The notes under the pieces are model-generated. The model did no database searches. It worked only from the letters and a program-made list of their open reading frames with translations, and was not told the origin of the DNA. The translations under genes and the position numbers were made by a program. DNA of 64,000 nt from Bdellovibrionia bacterium (GTDB lineage Bacteria; Bdellovibrionota; Bdellovibrionia; Bdellovibrionales; JAGQZY01): positions 620,001 through 684,000 of the forward strand of contig JAUICP010000001.1 in NCBI GenBank assembly GCA_030427805.1, in the 5' to 3' direction. Shown in pieces: positions 34,326 to 42,762 of this stretch (position 1 is its first letter; each line of letters begins with the position of its first letter).

Positions 34326-34347
34326 CTGAGACACCGAGAAGTTTGTA

Positions 34348-34412
34348 GAAACTGTCAAACTCCTGATTAACATAATATTTCGATATCGAGTTTTACCCGA
34401 AACTGTCGAACT
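34348..34412. repeat. Pair of 14-bp direct repeats
   Basis: GAAACTGTCAAACT (34348-34361) and GAAACTGTCGAACT (34399-34412) differ at one base and lie 51 bases apart, about 110-175 bases upstream of the PilZ gene. They might be a regulator's binding sites. The rest of this 261-base gap is AT-rich and shows no gene. Confidence 0.35.
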
Positions 34413-34522
34413 AAAAATCAGTAAAAATAAAAAAAGATAAAAAATATTAGGTACTTATAAAAACTCCTCAAAGAACTCCGATAACAAATTAGGTAGTTAA
34501 GGGTCACCATCTGGGGGTATTT

Positions 34523-35206
34523 ATGCAGAAGATACTGATATCGAGTATTACTGAGGAGGAGAACTCACTCTTAAAGGGTAAGTTAACCAGCCTAGCGTCT
34601 GAGTTTCACGGTATGCACTACCAAACTTGTCGACCCAGTAATTTATCTCATTCCCTATCCAGTGATCTTGCTGTTTTAATCATTAACCTCCATTACTTTA
34701 ATTCGAGTCAAAGAAGTATCATTACCCAGGTTCGGGGCATGGGCTATTCGGGGCCCATCGTATTAACGGCGCGACCCGAGAGCGCGGCGATTATTAAAGA
34801 GTTTAAATCAATGGATAACCTCACTTTTCTTGAAAAGCCCTATGACACCAAAGATCTAGTTGGGATCGTCAGAAAATATATTGTGGCCCATCAGGTTAAG
34901 CAGAGAATCTTTAGAAGATACCGAACGAATCAAAAAACGCGAATTGAGCGCTATACTCAAGATGGTGTTAAAGAGGGAACGGTTCTTAATCTTTCAAAGG
35001 GTGGAGCTTATGTTGTTGGTTCTTTCCATGGTCTCAATGTCGGCGAACTTTTAAGGTTACAAATTAACCTGAGTGAAGTGGATCGCGAATATACGATGCC
35101 TGCCCGAATAATTTGGAAATCAAAAGACCAACAAAACAATGATGCCATTGGAGTTGAATTTGTTCGATCGGACGAAGTCTATAAGTATCTTATGAACGCT
35201 GTTTAA
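34523..35206 (+). CDS. Receiver-like plus PilZ domain protein
   Basis: 227 residues. The first 120 fold like a response-regulator receiver: the Lys of LEKPY and the T/S strand (IVLTARPES) are recognisable, but the phospho-acceptor position reads INLHYF, so phosphorylation is unlikely. Residues 130-225 are a PilZ domain with the c-di-GMP motifs RRYRTNQKTR (131-140) and NLSKGG (156-161; the usual D/NxSxxG). It probably senses c-di-GMP and relays it to motility, surface or cell-cycle targets. It converges with ddl, with a 4-base overlap of stops. Confidence 0.82.
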   Translation: MQKILISSITEEENSLLKGKLTSLASEFHGMHYQTCRPSNLSHSLSSDLAVLIINLHYFNSSQRSIITQVRGMGYSGPIVLTARPESAAIIKEFKSMDNLTFLEKPYDTKDLVGIVRKYIVAHQVKQRIFRRYRTNQKTRIERYTQDGVKEGTVLNLSKGGAYVVGSFHGLNVGELLRLQINLSEVDREYTMPARIIWKSKDQQNNDAIGVEFVRSDEVYKYLMNAV

Positions 35207-36291
35207 TCGGGAGATATTGTACTTCTTTTGGAGAAGGCTTCAAATCGTTCGACCCCAAGATTAATAATGTCCGTGATCAAATCGGTAAAGCTTATACCTG
35301 ACTCTTGCCATAGTTTTGGAAACATAGAGATCGGAGTCATTCCAGGGAGAGTGTTAATCTCATTGAGAAGGAGTTCGCCGGTGGGGGTGACGAATAAATC
35401 GACCCGTGCAAATCCCTCGCAACCAAGGGCTTTGTAGGCCTCTAGGGCAAACTCTTGAATTTTCTTGTTAAGGCTATCGTCGTTCGTGGCAGGAATTTGA
35501 AATCGAGTTTCTCCTTGATCTAAGTACTTTGCTCCATAGCTATAAAAGTTATCTGAAGTTTTAAAGCTTCCCGGTGTCGAAGCCTTAGGGTAGGCATTGC
35601 CAGTTACGGCAACTTCCACCTCTACGCCCTCGACGGCAGATTCTATGAGTATTTTATCATCGTATTTAAATGCGATTTCTATGGCTGATTCAAACTCCTC
35701 TTTATTGCTGGCACGACTGACTCCCACAGAAGATCCCATATTGCAGGGTTTTATATAAAGGGTCTTTCCAAGCTTTTTAGAGACAATATCGTATTGCACT
35801 TTTTGATGACGTCTAAGGCTAATAAAAGGACTGACGTTGATTTCATGGTTCTGTAAAATTCTTTTGGCGAGATCTTTATCCATGCAAATCGATGACGAAG
35901 TGACATCACAGCCGGCAAAGGGAATTTTTAATAATCGAAAAAGAGCTTGAAGAGTTCCATCTTCACCTAGAGGTCCGTGAACAATGGGGAAAGCAAAGTC
36001 AATATTGACTGGATTCTTTTGTCCGTAGACTTCCATCAATCGTGCGCCTTTTTGCCCTGGATTTAGAAATACTTCTTCACCATTTTCGCGAAAGTCGATT
36101 GGCTTATTGAATTGCGTTTGCTTAAGCAACTCCTCATTGACCTGGTACCAGTCACCATCTTTCGAAATTCCAACAAGAATAGGAGTAAATAGCTCAGTGT
36201 TTAGAGCCTCCAAGAGGCACTTGGCAGATACCAATGAAACATTGTGTTCAGCACTTTGACCGCCAAATAAAATAGCGACTGTCTTTTTCAC
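35203..36291 (-). CDS. ddl: D-alanine-D-alanine ligase
   Basis: Makes the D-Ala-D-Ala dipeptide for peptidoglycan. ATP-grasp signature: AILFGGQSAEHNVS at the start, FPIVHGPLGEDGTLQ, YIKPCNMGSSVGVSRA, EVEVAVTGN, GFARVDLF and LNEINTLPGMTPISM. Length 362 fits the DdlA type. It lies 9 bases downstream of elbB on the same strand. Active-site residues look intact. Confidence 0.95.
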   Translation of the reverse strand: MKKTVAILFGGQSAEHNVSLVSAKCLLEALNTELFTPILVGISKDGDWYQVNEELLKQTQFNKPIDFRENGEEVFLNPGQKGARLMEVYGQKNPVNIDFAFPIVHGPLGEDGTLQALFRLLKIPFAGCDVTSSSICMDKDLAKRILQNHEINVSPFISLRRHQKVQYDIVSKKLGKTLYIKPCNMGSSVGVSRASNKEEFESAIEIAFKYDDKILIESAVEGVEVEVAVTGNAYPKASTPGSFKTSDNFYSYGAKYLDQGETRFQIPATNDDSLNKKIQEFALEAYKALGCEGFARVDLFVTPTGELLLNEINTLPGMTPISMFPKLWQESGISFTDLITDIINLGVERFEAFSKRSTISPD

Positions 36292-36300
36292 TCAAATCTC

Positions 36301-36954
36301 CTAAGCCATCTCAATGACTTCTTTTATCATTTTTCGTATGCCAGTGAATACTTCAAATGGCAGGGCGTTTCCATACATATAGGCGGGGGTCGTTAGAAGC
36401 TTGTTTTCTCGGTCGGTGATATAGTCTGTCACTTCACAATTTTCGTGGTGGGCTCCGGTTTTTTCAATTTCTTGGGCGGTTTCTTTGTCATCACCGATCG
36501 TTATTGTGGCCGTCTCACTTCCTAAAACCTTTGCCAAAAGGGTGGGAGCGATACACATAGCCCCAATGGGTTTAGAAGCTTGATGAAACTCTTTGATGAG
36601 CTTTTCTAAATGGGGTTCGACCTGAGCTTGAGATCCTTCTTTGGCCCATGAGGAAAGGTGCAGGGCTGCACCAAATCCACCGGGAATGACTAGGGCATCA
36701 AAGTCGGATTCGTTGAGTTCGCTGAGGTTTTTTATGTTTCCGCGACAAATTCGAGCGGATTCTTCGTAAGTATTTCGAGGCGAGAGTTTACCTGGAGAAT
36801 CTGAGTGGGCTGTAGTTTCAAATTCGACCTGAGGAGCGAAGCACTGGTATTGCGCTCCAAACTCAGTAATGGCAATCAGACTTGAAATGGATTCAGTAAT
36901 TTCTGTCCCATCTTTAAAACCACAACCAGAAAGAACAACTGCAATTTTTTTCAT
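36301..36954 (-). CDS. elbB: ElbB-type glyoxalase / DJ-1-PfpI family protein
   Basis: 217 residues, the exact length of E. coli ElbB. It shows KIAVVLSGCGFKDGTEITE at the N-terminus, the class I amidotransferase-like nucleophile region IGAMCIAPTLLA (Cys in the elbow), ALVIPGGFGAA, and TTPAYMYG near the end. ElbB proteins have glyoxalase III activity in vitro; the physiological role is unsettled. ATG 36954 is chosen because GGAGG precedes it by 8 bases, excluding an upstream TTG. Operon with ddl. Confidence 0.9.
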   Translation of the reverse strand: MKKIAVVLSGCGFKDGTEITESISSLIAITEFGAQYQCFAPQVEFETTAHSDSPGKLSPRNTYEESARICRGNIKNLSELNESDFDALVIPGGFGAALHLSSWAKEGSQAQVEPHLEKLIKEFHQASKPIGAMCIAPTLLAKVLGSETATITIGDDKETAQEIEKTGAHHENCEVTDYITDRENKLLTTPAYMYGNALPFEVFTGIRKMIKEVIEMA

Positions 36955-37073
36955 AGTTCGAGCCTCCAACTTAGTAGCTCAAGAATAAGCCCAAACCGAG
37001 GGGGAGTCACTCTTCGTTGCAAAGCATTTTACAGAGACTTAACCCATTTTATTGAGTGATGGGAGGAGAGTCC

Positions 37074-37940
37074 CTATTCGGGGACTCCATGGCGAAAATC
37101 GACGACGGAAGTACACTGTTTAACCAAGAGTCGGCTCGTACCTATTTTTCCGATGCCAGTGAGACATTGCTTCAGTAAGTTGAGCTCTCCATCAAATGGA
37201 GAAAATGGAATGTCGTTGGAAAAGTAATATTCGTTTCGGTATCGCTCGGCGGACTCGTCGTTTCTCAGGATTTCGTCGTATGTAATATAAAGTACATTGA
37301 GCTTGCAGGAGGGAACGCCGCCACACTGATCTCTCTCCAAGACTCTTGCCGGGACATCGATCTCAATTTCTTTCGATTTGAGATTGTGATAGGTGACCTG
37401 AATTTCGCTTTCACTCATTGTCTTCAATGGGTTCCGACCCTTAGAAGATTCTATGAACTGGTTTTTCGCTTTTCGGGTGTGCTCTAAAAGCAAATTCTCT
37501 GCCCGAGAGTGAACATCCGTTGAAATGAGTTTTAAATAAGAACTTTCGACAAATTCGCTGAGATCGAATTCAATTTCGCTTTCGAATGTGTTTTTTTGGA
37601 CTTCGTCGCCGGTGTAGTCAATGATTTCACGGACAAGTGTGTATCGTCTGATGTTATCGATTGTTTGCATGTCGAGAACATTGTAACCCAGTTCGGCGGA
37701 GATCAGCTCCTGTTGGCCATCAGCCGTTGTAAATTCTGAAGTTTCCAGGCGATGAATAAAGTCTCCTACTTCCATGCTCAAAACATTGACCCCCGAAAGG
37801 CCCTTTGTGAGTTCGTCATTAACTTCATCAGAGCTAGCCTGTGGCCCAAACTCTTCGAGTTCTTCGCTCTGAGGGGCACACGAAAGAATGAGAAAAATAG
37901 AGATTAGTGAAATTATCGAGGAAATTGATCTCAACTTCAT
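37074..37940 (-). CDS. Lipoprotein of unknown function
   Basis: Starting at the ATG that overlaps the previous stop (ATGA, 37937-37940), the 288-residue product has a lipoprotein signal: MKLRSISSIISLISIFLILSC with lipid-accepting C21. The mature chain is mixed alpha/beta with a disulfide-capable CGGVPSC pair and a further pair near the C-terminus. No family recognised. Asp or Glu after the Cys is absent, so outer-membrane sorting is possible. Translationally coupled to the GNAT gene upstream. Confidence 0.65.
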   Translation of the reverse strand: MKLRSISSIISLISIFLILSCAPQSEELEEFGPQASSDEVNDELTKGLSGVNVLSMEVGDFIHRLETSEFTTADGQQELISAELGYNVLDMQTIDNIRRYTLVREIIDYTGDEVQKNTFESEIEFDLSEFVESSYLKLISTDVHSRAENLLLEHTRKAKNQFIESSKGRNPLKTMSESEIQVTYHNLKSKEIEIDVPARVLERDQCGGVPSCKLNVLYITYDEILRNDESAERYRNEYYFSNDIPFSPFDGELNLLKQCLTGIGKIGTSRLLVKQCTSVVDFRHGVPE

Positions 37941-39028
37941 ATTGAGTCCCACCCCCATATCCACATTGGTAGAGGAAAGAGTTTTTCGAAAACTTCTTCG
38001 GTCTCTTTATCGAAAGTATGAATTTCTTTAGCCTTTTGAGGACCGAAAATAAGTCGGCAGATATCGGCAGAAGAATCTGTAGCGAAGATTTCGGCTTCGG
38101 TGCCAAAGTAAAACTTGCCACTTTCGAATTCAAAGACGAGGTCGTGGTAGCCGAGAGCTCTTGCGTAGCGCTTAATTTTACTGGCTAAGAATTTTGGATT
38201 AAGAATTTTAATCATTCCTAGGTAGCCATCGACCCTGAAAAGTCCATGTTTTTCTAGCTCGGCAATTAAATTGCTGGAATGACTCGGAACAATGAGTTGA
38301 ATATTTCTGCCTTGTTGTCTCTGGATTTCAGAGAATAATGGCAAGAGGTGAGAAACTTTGCCGCCCCATTCGTGAATATAGCCGTTGAGATCAGCCCCTT
38401 TGCCTTCTACGGCGTAGGCTAGAAGTTCGTTATTCCCACTCCAAAGGGTGTAAACTCTTGAATTAGGAATTTCTAATCCCTTTTGAATGTCTTCTCGTGT
38501 TCGTAAAGTTTGTACAGTGTGTTGGCTGTAGACGCGTAATAGTGCGTCGGCAGAAACCTTATTAGTTTCTTTGACGGTCGTTCCCGGTGGCAGATCTGCA
38601 ATTGGTTTCGTAAGCTCAAATGAAATTTCCGAACCGACCAACTCAAATCCAAGCTTTCGATAGAAATCAAAAAGGTCAGTCCAAAGGATAGCGAAGTCGC
38701 AGCCGTGGTTTTCAGCGGCTTCTAGGCAAGAGTTGAGATTCTTTGTACTCAACCCCTTACCCCGATGTTGACTTGATGTGACGACTGAGCCAATCCCTGC
38801 CGCCTTAAACAGCCCCGCTGGTGACTTAATAATCATTGGTTTCATGACAGCGTGGGAGAGAACTTTGTCTCCCTCTGTTATGATTCTAATGTTTCCCGAG
38901 TTTCGGTTGTCAAAAACGGTGGGATACTCAGATACAATCGACCATTCATTTTGGGGTCGAAGTTCGTCATTGAGAAATTGAAATAGCTCACCGAGCTCTT
39001 TATCTATTGGTGGTCGTGGTCCTTCCAT
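37937..39028 (-). CDS. GNAT-family N-acetyltransferase
   Basis: 363 residues. The N-terminal half contains an acetyl-CoA-binding motif A: IGSVVTSSQHRGKGLSTKNL, followed by CDFAILWTDLFDFYRKLGFELVG, the standard motif B ending in YxKxGF. The C-terminal half (TVKETNKVSAD onward) looks like a second, degenerate GNAT-like or sterol-carrier-like domain, as in Eis-type enzymes. Substrate unknown. It is immediately upstream of, and coupled to, the lipoprotein gene. Confidence 0.75.
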   Translation of the reverse strand: MEGPRPPIDKELGELFQFLNDELRPQNEWSIVSEYPTVFDNRNSGNIRIITEGDKVLSHAVMKPMIIKSPAGLFKAAGIGSVVTSSQHRGKGLSTKNLNSCLEAAENHGCDFAILWTDLFDFYRKLGFELVGSEISFELTKPIADLPPGTTVKETNKVSADALLRVYSQHTVQTLRTREDIQKGLEIPNSRVYTLWSGNNELLAYAVEGKGADLNGYIHEWGGKVSHLLPLFSEIQRQQGRNIQLIVPSHSSNLIAELEKHGLFRVDGYLGMIKILNPKFLASKIKRYARALGYHDLVFEFESGKFYFGTEAEIFATDSSADICRLIFGPQKAKEIHTFDKETEEVFEKLFPLPMWIWGWDSI

Positions 39029-39128
39029 GGTTCACTCCTAAGCCTTATTTTATAATTTGTTGGCGAATTTCTCAGGTCTTGAACTTTAAAACAGGACCCT
39101 TAGTCTAAGGACCAGATAGTTTTGCTAT

Positions 39129-39157
39129 TTGACAGTAATCTCATAAATTTCAACAAT
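39129..39157 (+). promoter_or_regulatory. Promoter for a probable leaderless DoxX-like/thi operon
   Basis: A consensus TTGACA (39129-39134), 17-base spacer and AACAAT (39152-39157) put the expected start of transcription at about 39163, which is exactly the A of the DoxX-like ATG. No Shine-Dalgarno sequence precedes that ATG. I looked for a TPP riboswitch here and found none. Confidence 0.45.
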
Positions 39158-39162
39158 GATTC

Positions 39163-39645
39163 ATGGTCCTAGCGTTTGTAGAAAGCTTCAAATATGTCGG
39201 GCATTTATGGCCCCTTGCTCTATTTAGAATCTTTATCGGATATCAGTATATCAATGTAGCCATCCAGCGCTATAAGGATGGGTACTTCTCTAATGCCTAT
39301 ATTAATGAAAGCATACGTCTAGGCATGCCGACCAGTAATTCTCCCGACTGGTATAAGAGTTTCTTGGAGGGAATAGTCCAGGAGAACTGGCAGTTTTTTA
39401 CCTATTTACTTATTTCGTCAGAGTTTTTGATAGGTGTTAGTTTTCTATTGGGTTACTTAGTTCGTCCTTTTTCGTTGTTTGCAAGCTTTCTGGCAATCAA
39501 TCTTATGTGGGCCTTAGGTTCAACGGCTACGGACTATTACTTCAATCTATTTATTATCAACTTAGTTCTTTTTGCTGTCGGTGCTGGTCGGTGTTTAGGT
39601 TTTGACTACTATTTCTATAGAAGTCGAAGAGGCATTTGGTGGTAA
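39163..39645 (+). CDS. DoxX-like small membrane protein
   Basis: 160 residues with four hydrophobic segments. LWPLALFRIFIGYQYINVAIQRYKDG begins like DoxX/thiosulfate-quinone oxidoreductase small subunits, and FEFLIGVSFLLGYLVRPFSLFASFLAINLMW, read in parts, matches the central pair. The function is unknown. Its TAA overlaps the thiB ATG (TAATG), so it is the first gene of the thiamine-transport operon, an uncommon partner that may aid uptake or membrane redox. Confidence 0.7.
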   Translation: MVLAFVESFKYVGHLWPLALFRIFIGYQYINVAIQRYKDGYFSNAYINESIRLGMPTSNSPDWYKSFLEGIVQENWQFFTYLLISSEFLIGVSFLLGYLVRPFSLFASFLAINLMWALGSTATDYYFNLFIINLVLFAVGAGRCLGFDYYFYRSRRGIWW

Positions 39646-40682
39646 TGGAAAAGCAGCAGACAAGTACCTTCGCAATTCTTTTTGCCCTGTTACCGATTAG
39701 TTTGGGTTTACTCATCTATTGGACTTCCGAATCTGGTTCTGAAAACTCAAATGCGGACTTAACTATTATATCTTATGGTTCTTTTGTAAGCAGCTGGGGC
39801 CCGGGACCGGCGGTCGGAAAAATTTTTGAAAAAGAGTACGGCGTTAAATTACAGTGGATCAACGCTGGAGACGCGGGTCTCATCATTGAGAGACTACGGT
39901 TTCAAAATGCCAATCAGTCCGTTGATGTCGTATTAGGGCTCGACCAACTGACCATTGATGGTGCCCGAGAGGTTCTCGAGTGGAGAAATTTTTCATACCC
40001 AGAAATTCTCTGGCACAAAAGACTGCCTAAGGACGCCTTGCAAAGAGATTTTGTACCCTTTGATTGGGGGCCACTAGCCTTTGTTTATAAGAAGGGACAG
40101 CTTGAACCTCCAAAGAGTTTGGAGGAGTTATTGTCAAAAAAATACCAAGGGACAATTTCTCTTCAAGATCCAAGAACGAGTACACCGGGCCTTCAATTTT
40201 TGTACTGGATCCTATCAGAAAAGGGTATTGATGCTGGCTTTAGTTTCTTGGGGAACCTGAGTGAGTCCATTCATTCGGTGTCGACTTCGTGGTCTACTTC
40301 CTATGGACTTTTTAAACGAGGGCAGGCGAAGCTGACCTTTTCGTATTTAACTTCACCGATCTATCATATGATCGAAGAAGAAAGTGGTGATTATAAGGCG
40401 GCCATTTTTGCCGATGGTCACCCCTATCAAGTAGAGTACGTTGGAATTCCTGAGAAATGCAAAAATTGTGATTTAGCGGAGGCCTTCGTCAATTTTTTAT
40501 TGAGACCTGAAATTCAAAAAATAATTATGGCGAAAAACTATATGCTTCCGGTGGTCGACCAGATCGAGCAGGGGACTGAATTTGCCAACATTCCTAAAGT
40601 CCGCTTAATACCATTTAGCGCCCAATCTTTGACGAGAGATCGACGCTCGCTCCTTGAGAGATGGAAGAAGCTGGGTCTTTAG
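39645..40682 (+). CDS. thiB: Thiamine ABC transporter, periplasmic binding protein
   Basis: Captures thiamine (or its phosphates) outside the inner membrane. After an N-terminal hydrophobic segment (FAILFALLPISLGLLIYW) the chain shows the ThiB/TbpA blocks ISYGSFVSSWGPGPAV, DVVLGLDQ, FVPFDWGPLAFVY, LQDPRTSTPGLQFL, SYGLFKRGQAKLTFSYLTSP and EGHPYQVEYV-like DGHPYQVEY. The close match of DPRTSTPG and WGPGPAV is strong. ATG 39645 is preferred over TTG 39636. The N-terminus may remain as an anchor since no clear cleavage site follows. Confidence 0.92.
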   Translation: MEKQQTSTFAILFALLPISLGLLIYWTSESGSENSNADLTIISYGSFVSSWGPGPAVGKIFEKEYGVKLQWINAGDAGLIIERLRFQNANQSVDVVLGLDQLTIDGAREVLEWRNFSYPEILWHKRLPKDALQRDFVPFDWGPLAFVYKKGQLEPPKSLEELLSKKYQGTISLQDPRTSTPGLQFLYWILSEKGIDAGFSFLGNLSESIHSVSTSWSTSYGLFKRGQAKLTFSYLTSPIYHMIEEESGDYKAAIFADGHPYQVEYVGIPEKCKNCDLAEAFVNFLLRPEIQKIIMAKNYMLPVVDQIEQGTEFANIPKVRLIPFSAQSLTRDRRSLLERWKKLGL

Positions 40683-42140
40683 ATGAGACGTGCCCTTGGC
40701 CTCTTAGTCATCGTCGTCTTATTTTCACCCTACGTTCTTAGTTTTTTTCACGGTCAGGGACTCAGTTTCGATTTATCCAGTAGTGATATCAATGTTTTTG
40801 CCTTTACTTTATTGCAGGCCTTTCTGAGCTCGCTCGCAAGCTTGGTATTTGGTTTTTTTGCCGCTTTAGGCTTAATCTACTCAGCGAATCGATACCCCGT
40901 TTTTTATAAATGGATTTTAAGACCTTCTTGTCTTCTGCCAAATGTAGTACCCGTGATAATGGTGATACTCGCGTCTTTAAAGGTGATCGACCCATTTCCG
41001 TTCGGCTTTGTGGGAATTCTACTTCTGCATACTCTAATGAACCTAGGTATTGTCGCTTTGAGTATTCAGAAAATTATTTCAAATAAACTATCAGGTCTTT
41101 CTGAAGTTTCAGCCCTTTTTGGAGCGAGTCGCGCACAGTTTTTATTTCGAGGGGGCCTGCAAACCATATTTGGTGATTTGGCCATGGTTGGTCTTTTTGT
41201 TTTTGCGATTTGTTATTCGAGTTTCGCCATTCCATTGGTCGTGGGTGGAAGCCAGTTTACGACCATTGAAGTTTTAATTTTTGAACAGATTCGACTAGAA
41301 GGGGACTGGGCCAAGGCGAGTTTCTTAGCACTTTTACAAGCCATAAGTATTTTTGTCCTATGTTATTTTATTCCGCAGAAAATAGAGGCAAGCAAAGAAA
41401 GCTTTAGAAGAAATCAATACCTTTCGAGTCGCATTGGGATTCCCATTGCTTTGATTCCGACTTTGATTATTATTATCGGTTTATTTGGTTCATTTAGTAT
41501 GGGAATAAAGCAGTTCTTGCGTTTGGACCTTCTTAGGGCAGAGCTTCCGGGGCAAATTCTAAACTCGCTTGTTGTAGCGATCGGGACGGGACTGATTTCA
41601 TTTCTTTTGTTTAATCTCATTGCTTTTGTTTTCTATAGGGGCACCCTTAAAAAAATAATCCTTAGTTATGCCGCCCCGAGCACTGTAATTTGTGGCTTTG
41701 CCTTTTTAATCTTTGGTCCCCAAGGGGAATTGAGTTCTCTCATTCGAATGATTCTGGGTATTAGTCTCATATCAGTACCAGCCCTCATTCGGCTCCAATT
41801 CGCTAATACGATTTATTCGTTGGAGAGGCAGAGAGAAGTGGCTGTTCTCTTAGGAGCGAGTGAAGCTGAAGTCTTCAAGCAAGTTATTTTTCCACAGAGC
41901 TTTTTTTCGGCTTGTTTTCTCTCGGGAATTGCATCGTTTTGGGCCTGGGGAGATTTCGCTTTGTCGAGTATTGTTGCTGACAGACCCCATACCGTTGCGC
42001 TGGTCATACAAGCTTTAATGACTTCCTATCGTTTAGAGTTAGCAGTTTTATTGCTATGGCTTTTATTGATTTGTGGAATTCTGACTTTCGCGTTATTTTC
42101 TGGAATAGGTTATGTCTACCATAAAAAACTTATTTCTTAA
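40683..42140 (+). CDS. thiP: Thiamine ABC transporter permease
   Basis: 485 residues with about twelve hydrophobic segments in two homologous halves. Each half has the EAA loop: ALFGASRAQFLFRGGLQ near residue 145 and VLLGASEAEVFKQVIFPQ near residue 395, the sites that dock the ATPase. This is the fused two-permease arrangement of ThiP. The ATG directly follows the thiB stop, and the 3' end overlaps thiQ by 29 bases. Somewhat shorter than E. coli ThiP. Confidence 0.92.
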   Translation: MRRALGLLVIVVLFSPYVLSFFHGQGLSFDLSSSDINVFAFTLLQAFLSSLASLVFGFFAALGLIYSANRYPVFYKWILRPSCLLPNVVPVIMVILASLKVIDPFPFGFVGILLLHTLMNLGIVALSIQKIISNKLSGLSEVSALFGASRAQFLFRGGLQTIFGDLAMVGLFVFAICYSSFAIPLVVGGSQFTTIEVLIFEQIRLEGDWAKASFLALLQAISIFVLCYFIPQKIEASKESFRRNQYLSSRIGIPIALIPTLIIIIGLFGSFSMGIKQFLRLDLLRAELPGQILNSLVVAIGTGLISFLLFNLIAFVFYRGTLKKIILSYAAPSTVICGFAFLIFGPQGELSSLIRMILGISLISVPALIRLQFANTIYSLERQREVAVLLGASEAEVFKQVIFPQSFFSACFLSGIASFWAWGDFALSSIVADRPHTVALVIQALMTSYRLELAVLLLWLLLICGILTFALFSGIGYVYHKKLIS

Positions 42141-42762
42141 ATTCGAAGACTTTAGCATCGACATTGGCGAGCTAGAATTGCTGGATCAAGGGGTCACAGC
42201 CCTTTGGGGAGCATCGGGCTCAGGTAAAACTACGGTTTTTAGAACTCTCTGTGGATTGATTAATTGCCCGAGTCTCGAATGGGAGTTTCAGGGTGAACGT
42301 CTCGATCAGTTGAGTCCGGGAGAGAGAAGGCTTGGAGTGGTTTTTCAAACTCTCGACCTCTTTCCTCATATGACGGCGAAAGATAATATTATGTTTGCGG
42401 CCAAAGCGAGAGGTATCGGTCAAGAGGTGGCAAATAAAGATCTTGAACATCTTTCGGAAGTTTTAGAAATGAATCGTTTTTTAAAGAGAAAGGCTCACCT
42501 GCTATCAGGGGGCGAAAGTCAGAGGGTCGCTTTGGCACGTGCCTTGATTTCTCAACCGAGAATTTTGTTACTTGATGAGCCCTTTTCTGCTTTAGATCGC
42601 GATTTGCGCTTGGAAGCTCGTAGACTTCTGAATAATCTTTTGCAAGAGAAACCGATTCCCGTTTTTATGATCAGCCATGATTCTGAAGACATTGACGAAT
42701 TAGCTACAAGAGTATGCCGTATTGAGATGGGTCAGATAACTTCCGTGAATGACCAGGTTTAG
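42112..42762 (+). CDS. thiQ: Thiamine ABC transporter ATP-binding subunit
   Basis: 216-residue ABC ATPase. Walker A GASGSGKTT, Q-loop VVFQTLDLFPHM, signature LSGGESQRVALARAL, Walker B ILLLDEPFSALDRDL and switch His in MISHDSEDI are all intact. Its small size and place after thiP fit ThiQ. It converges with the M48 peptidase gene with stops overlapping by 4 bases. Confidence 0.93.
   Translation: MSTIKNLFLKFEDFSIDIGELELLDQGVTALWGASGSGKTTVFRTLCGLINCPSLEWEFQGERLDQLSPGERRLGVVFQTLDLFPHMTAKDNIMFAAKARGIGQEVANKDLEHLSEVLEMNRFLKRKAHLLSGGESQRVALARALISQPRILLLDEPFSALDRDLRLEARRLLNNLLQEKPIPVFMISHDSEDIDELATRVCRIEMGQITSVNDQV

Noticed and set aside
37068-37087. Hairpin GAGTCCC/GGGACTC at the lipoprotein stop
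   Set aside because: Stem is real but short and no T-run follows on either strand, so I do not call a terminator.
39029-39162. Possible TPP riboswitch (CTGAGA on the minus strand)
   Set aside because: Only the six-base string is present, on the strand of the GNAT gene; the second conserved stem and the downstream core are missing.
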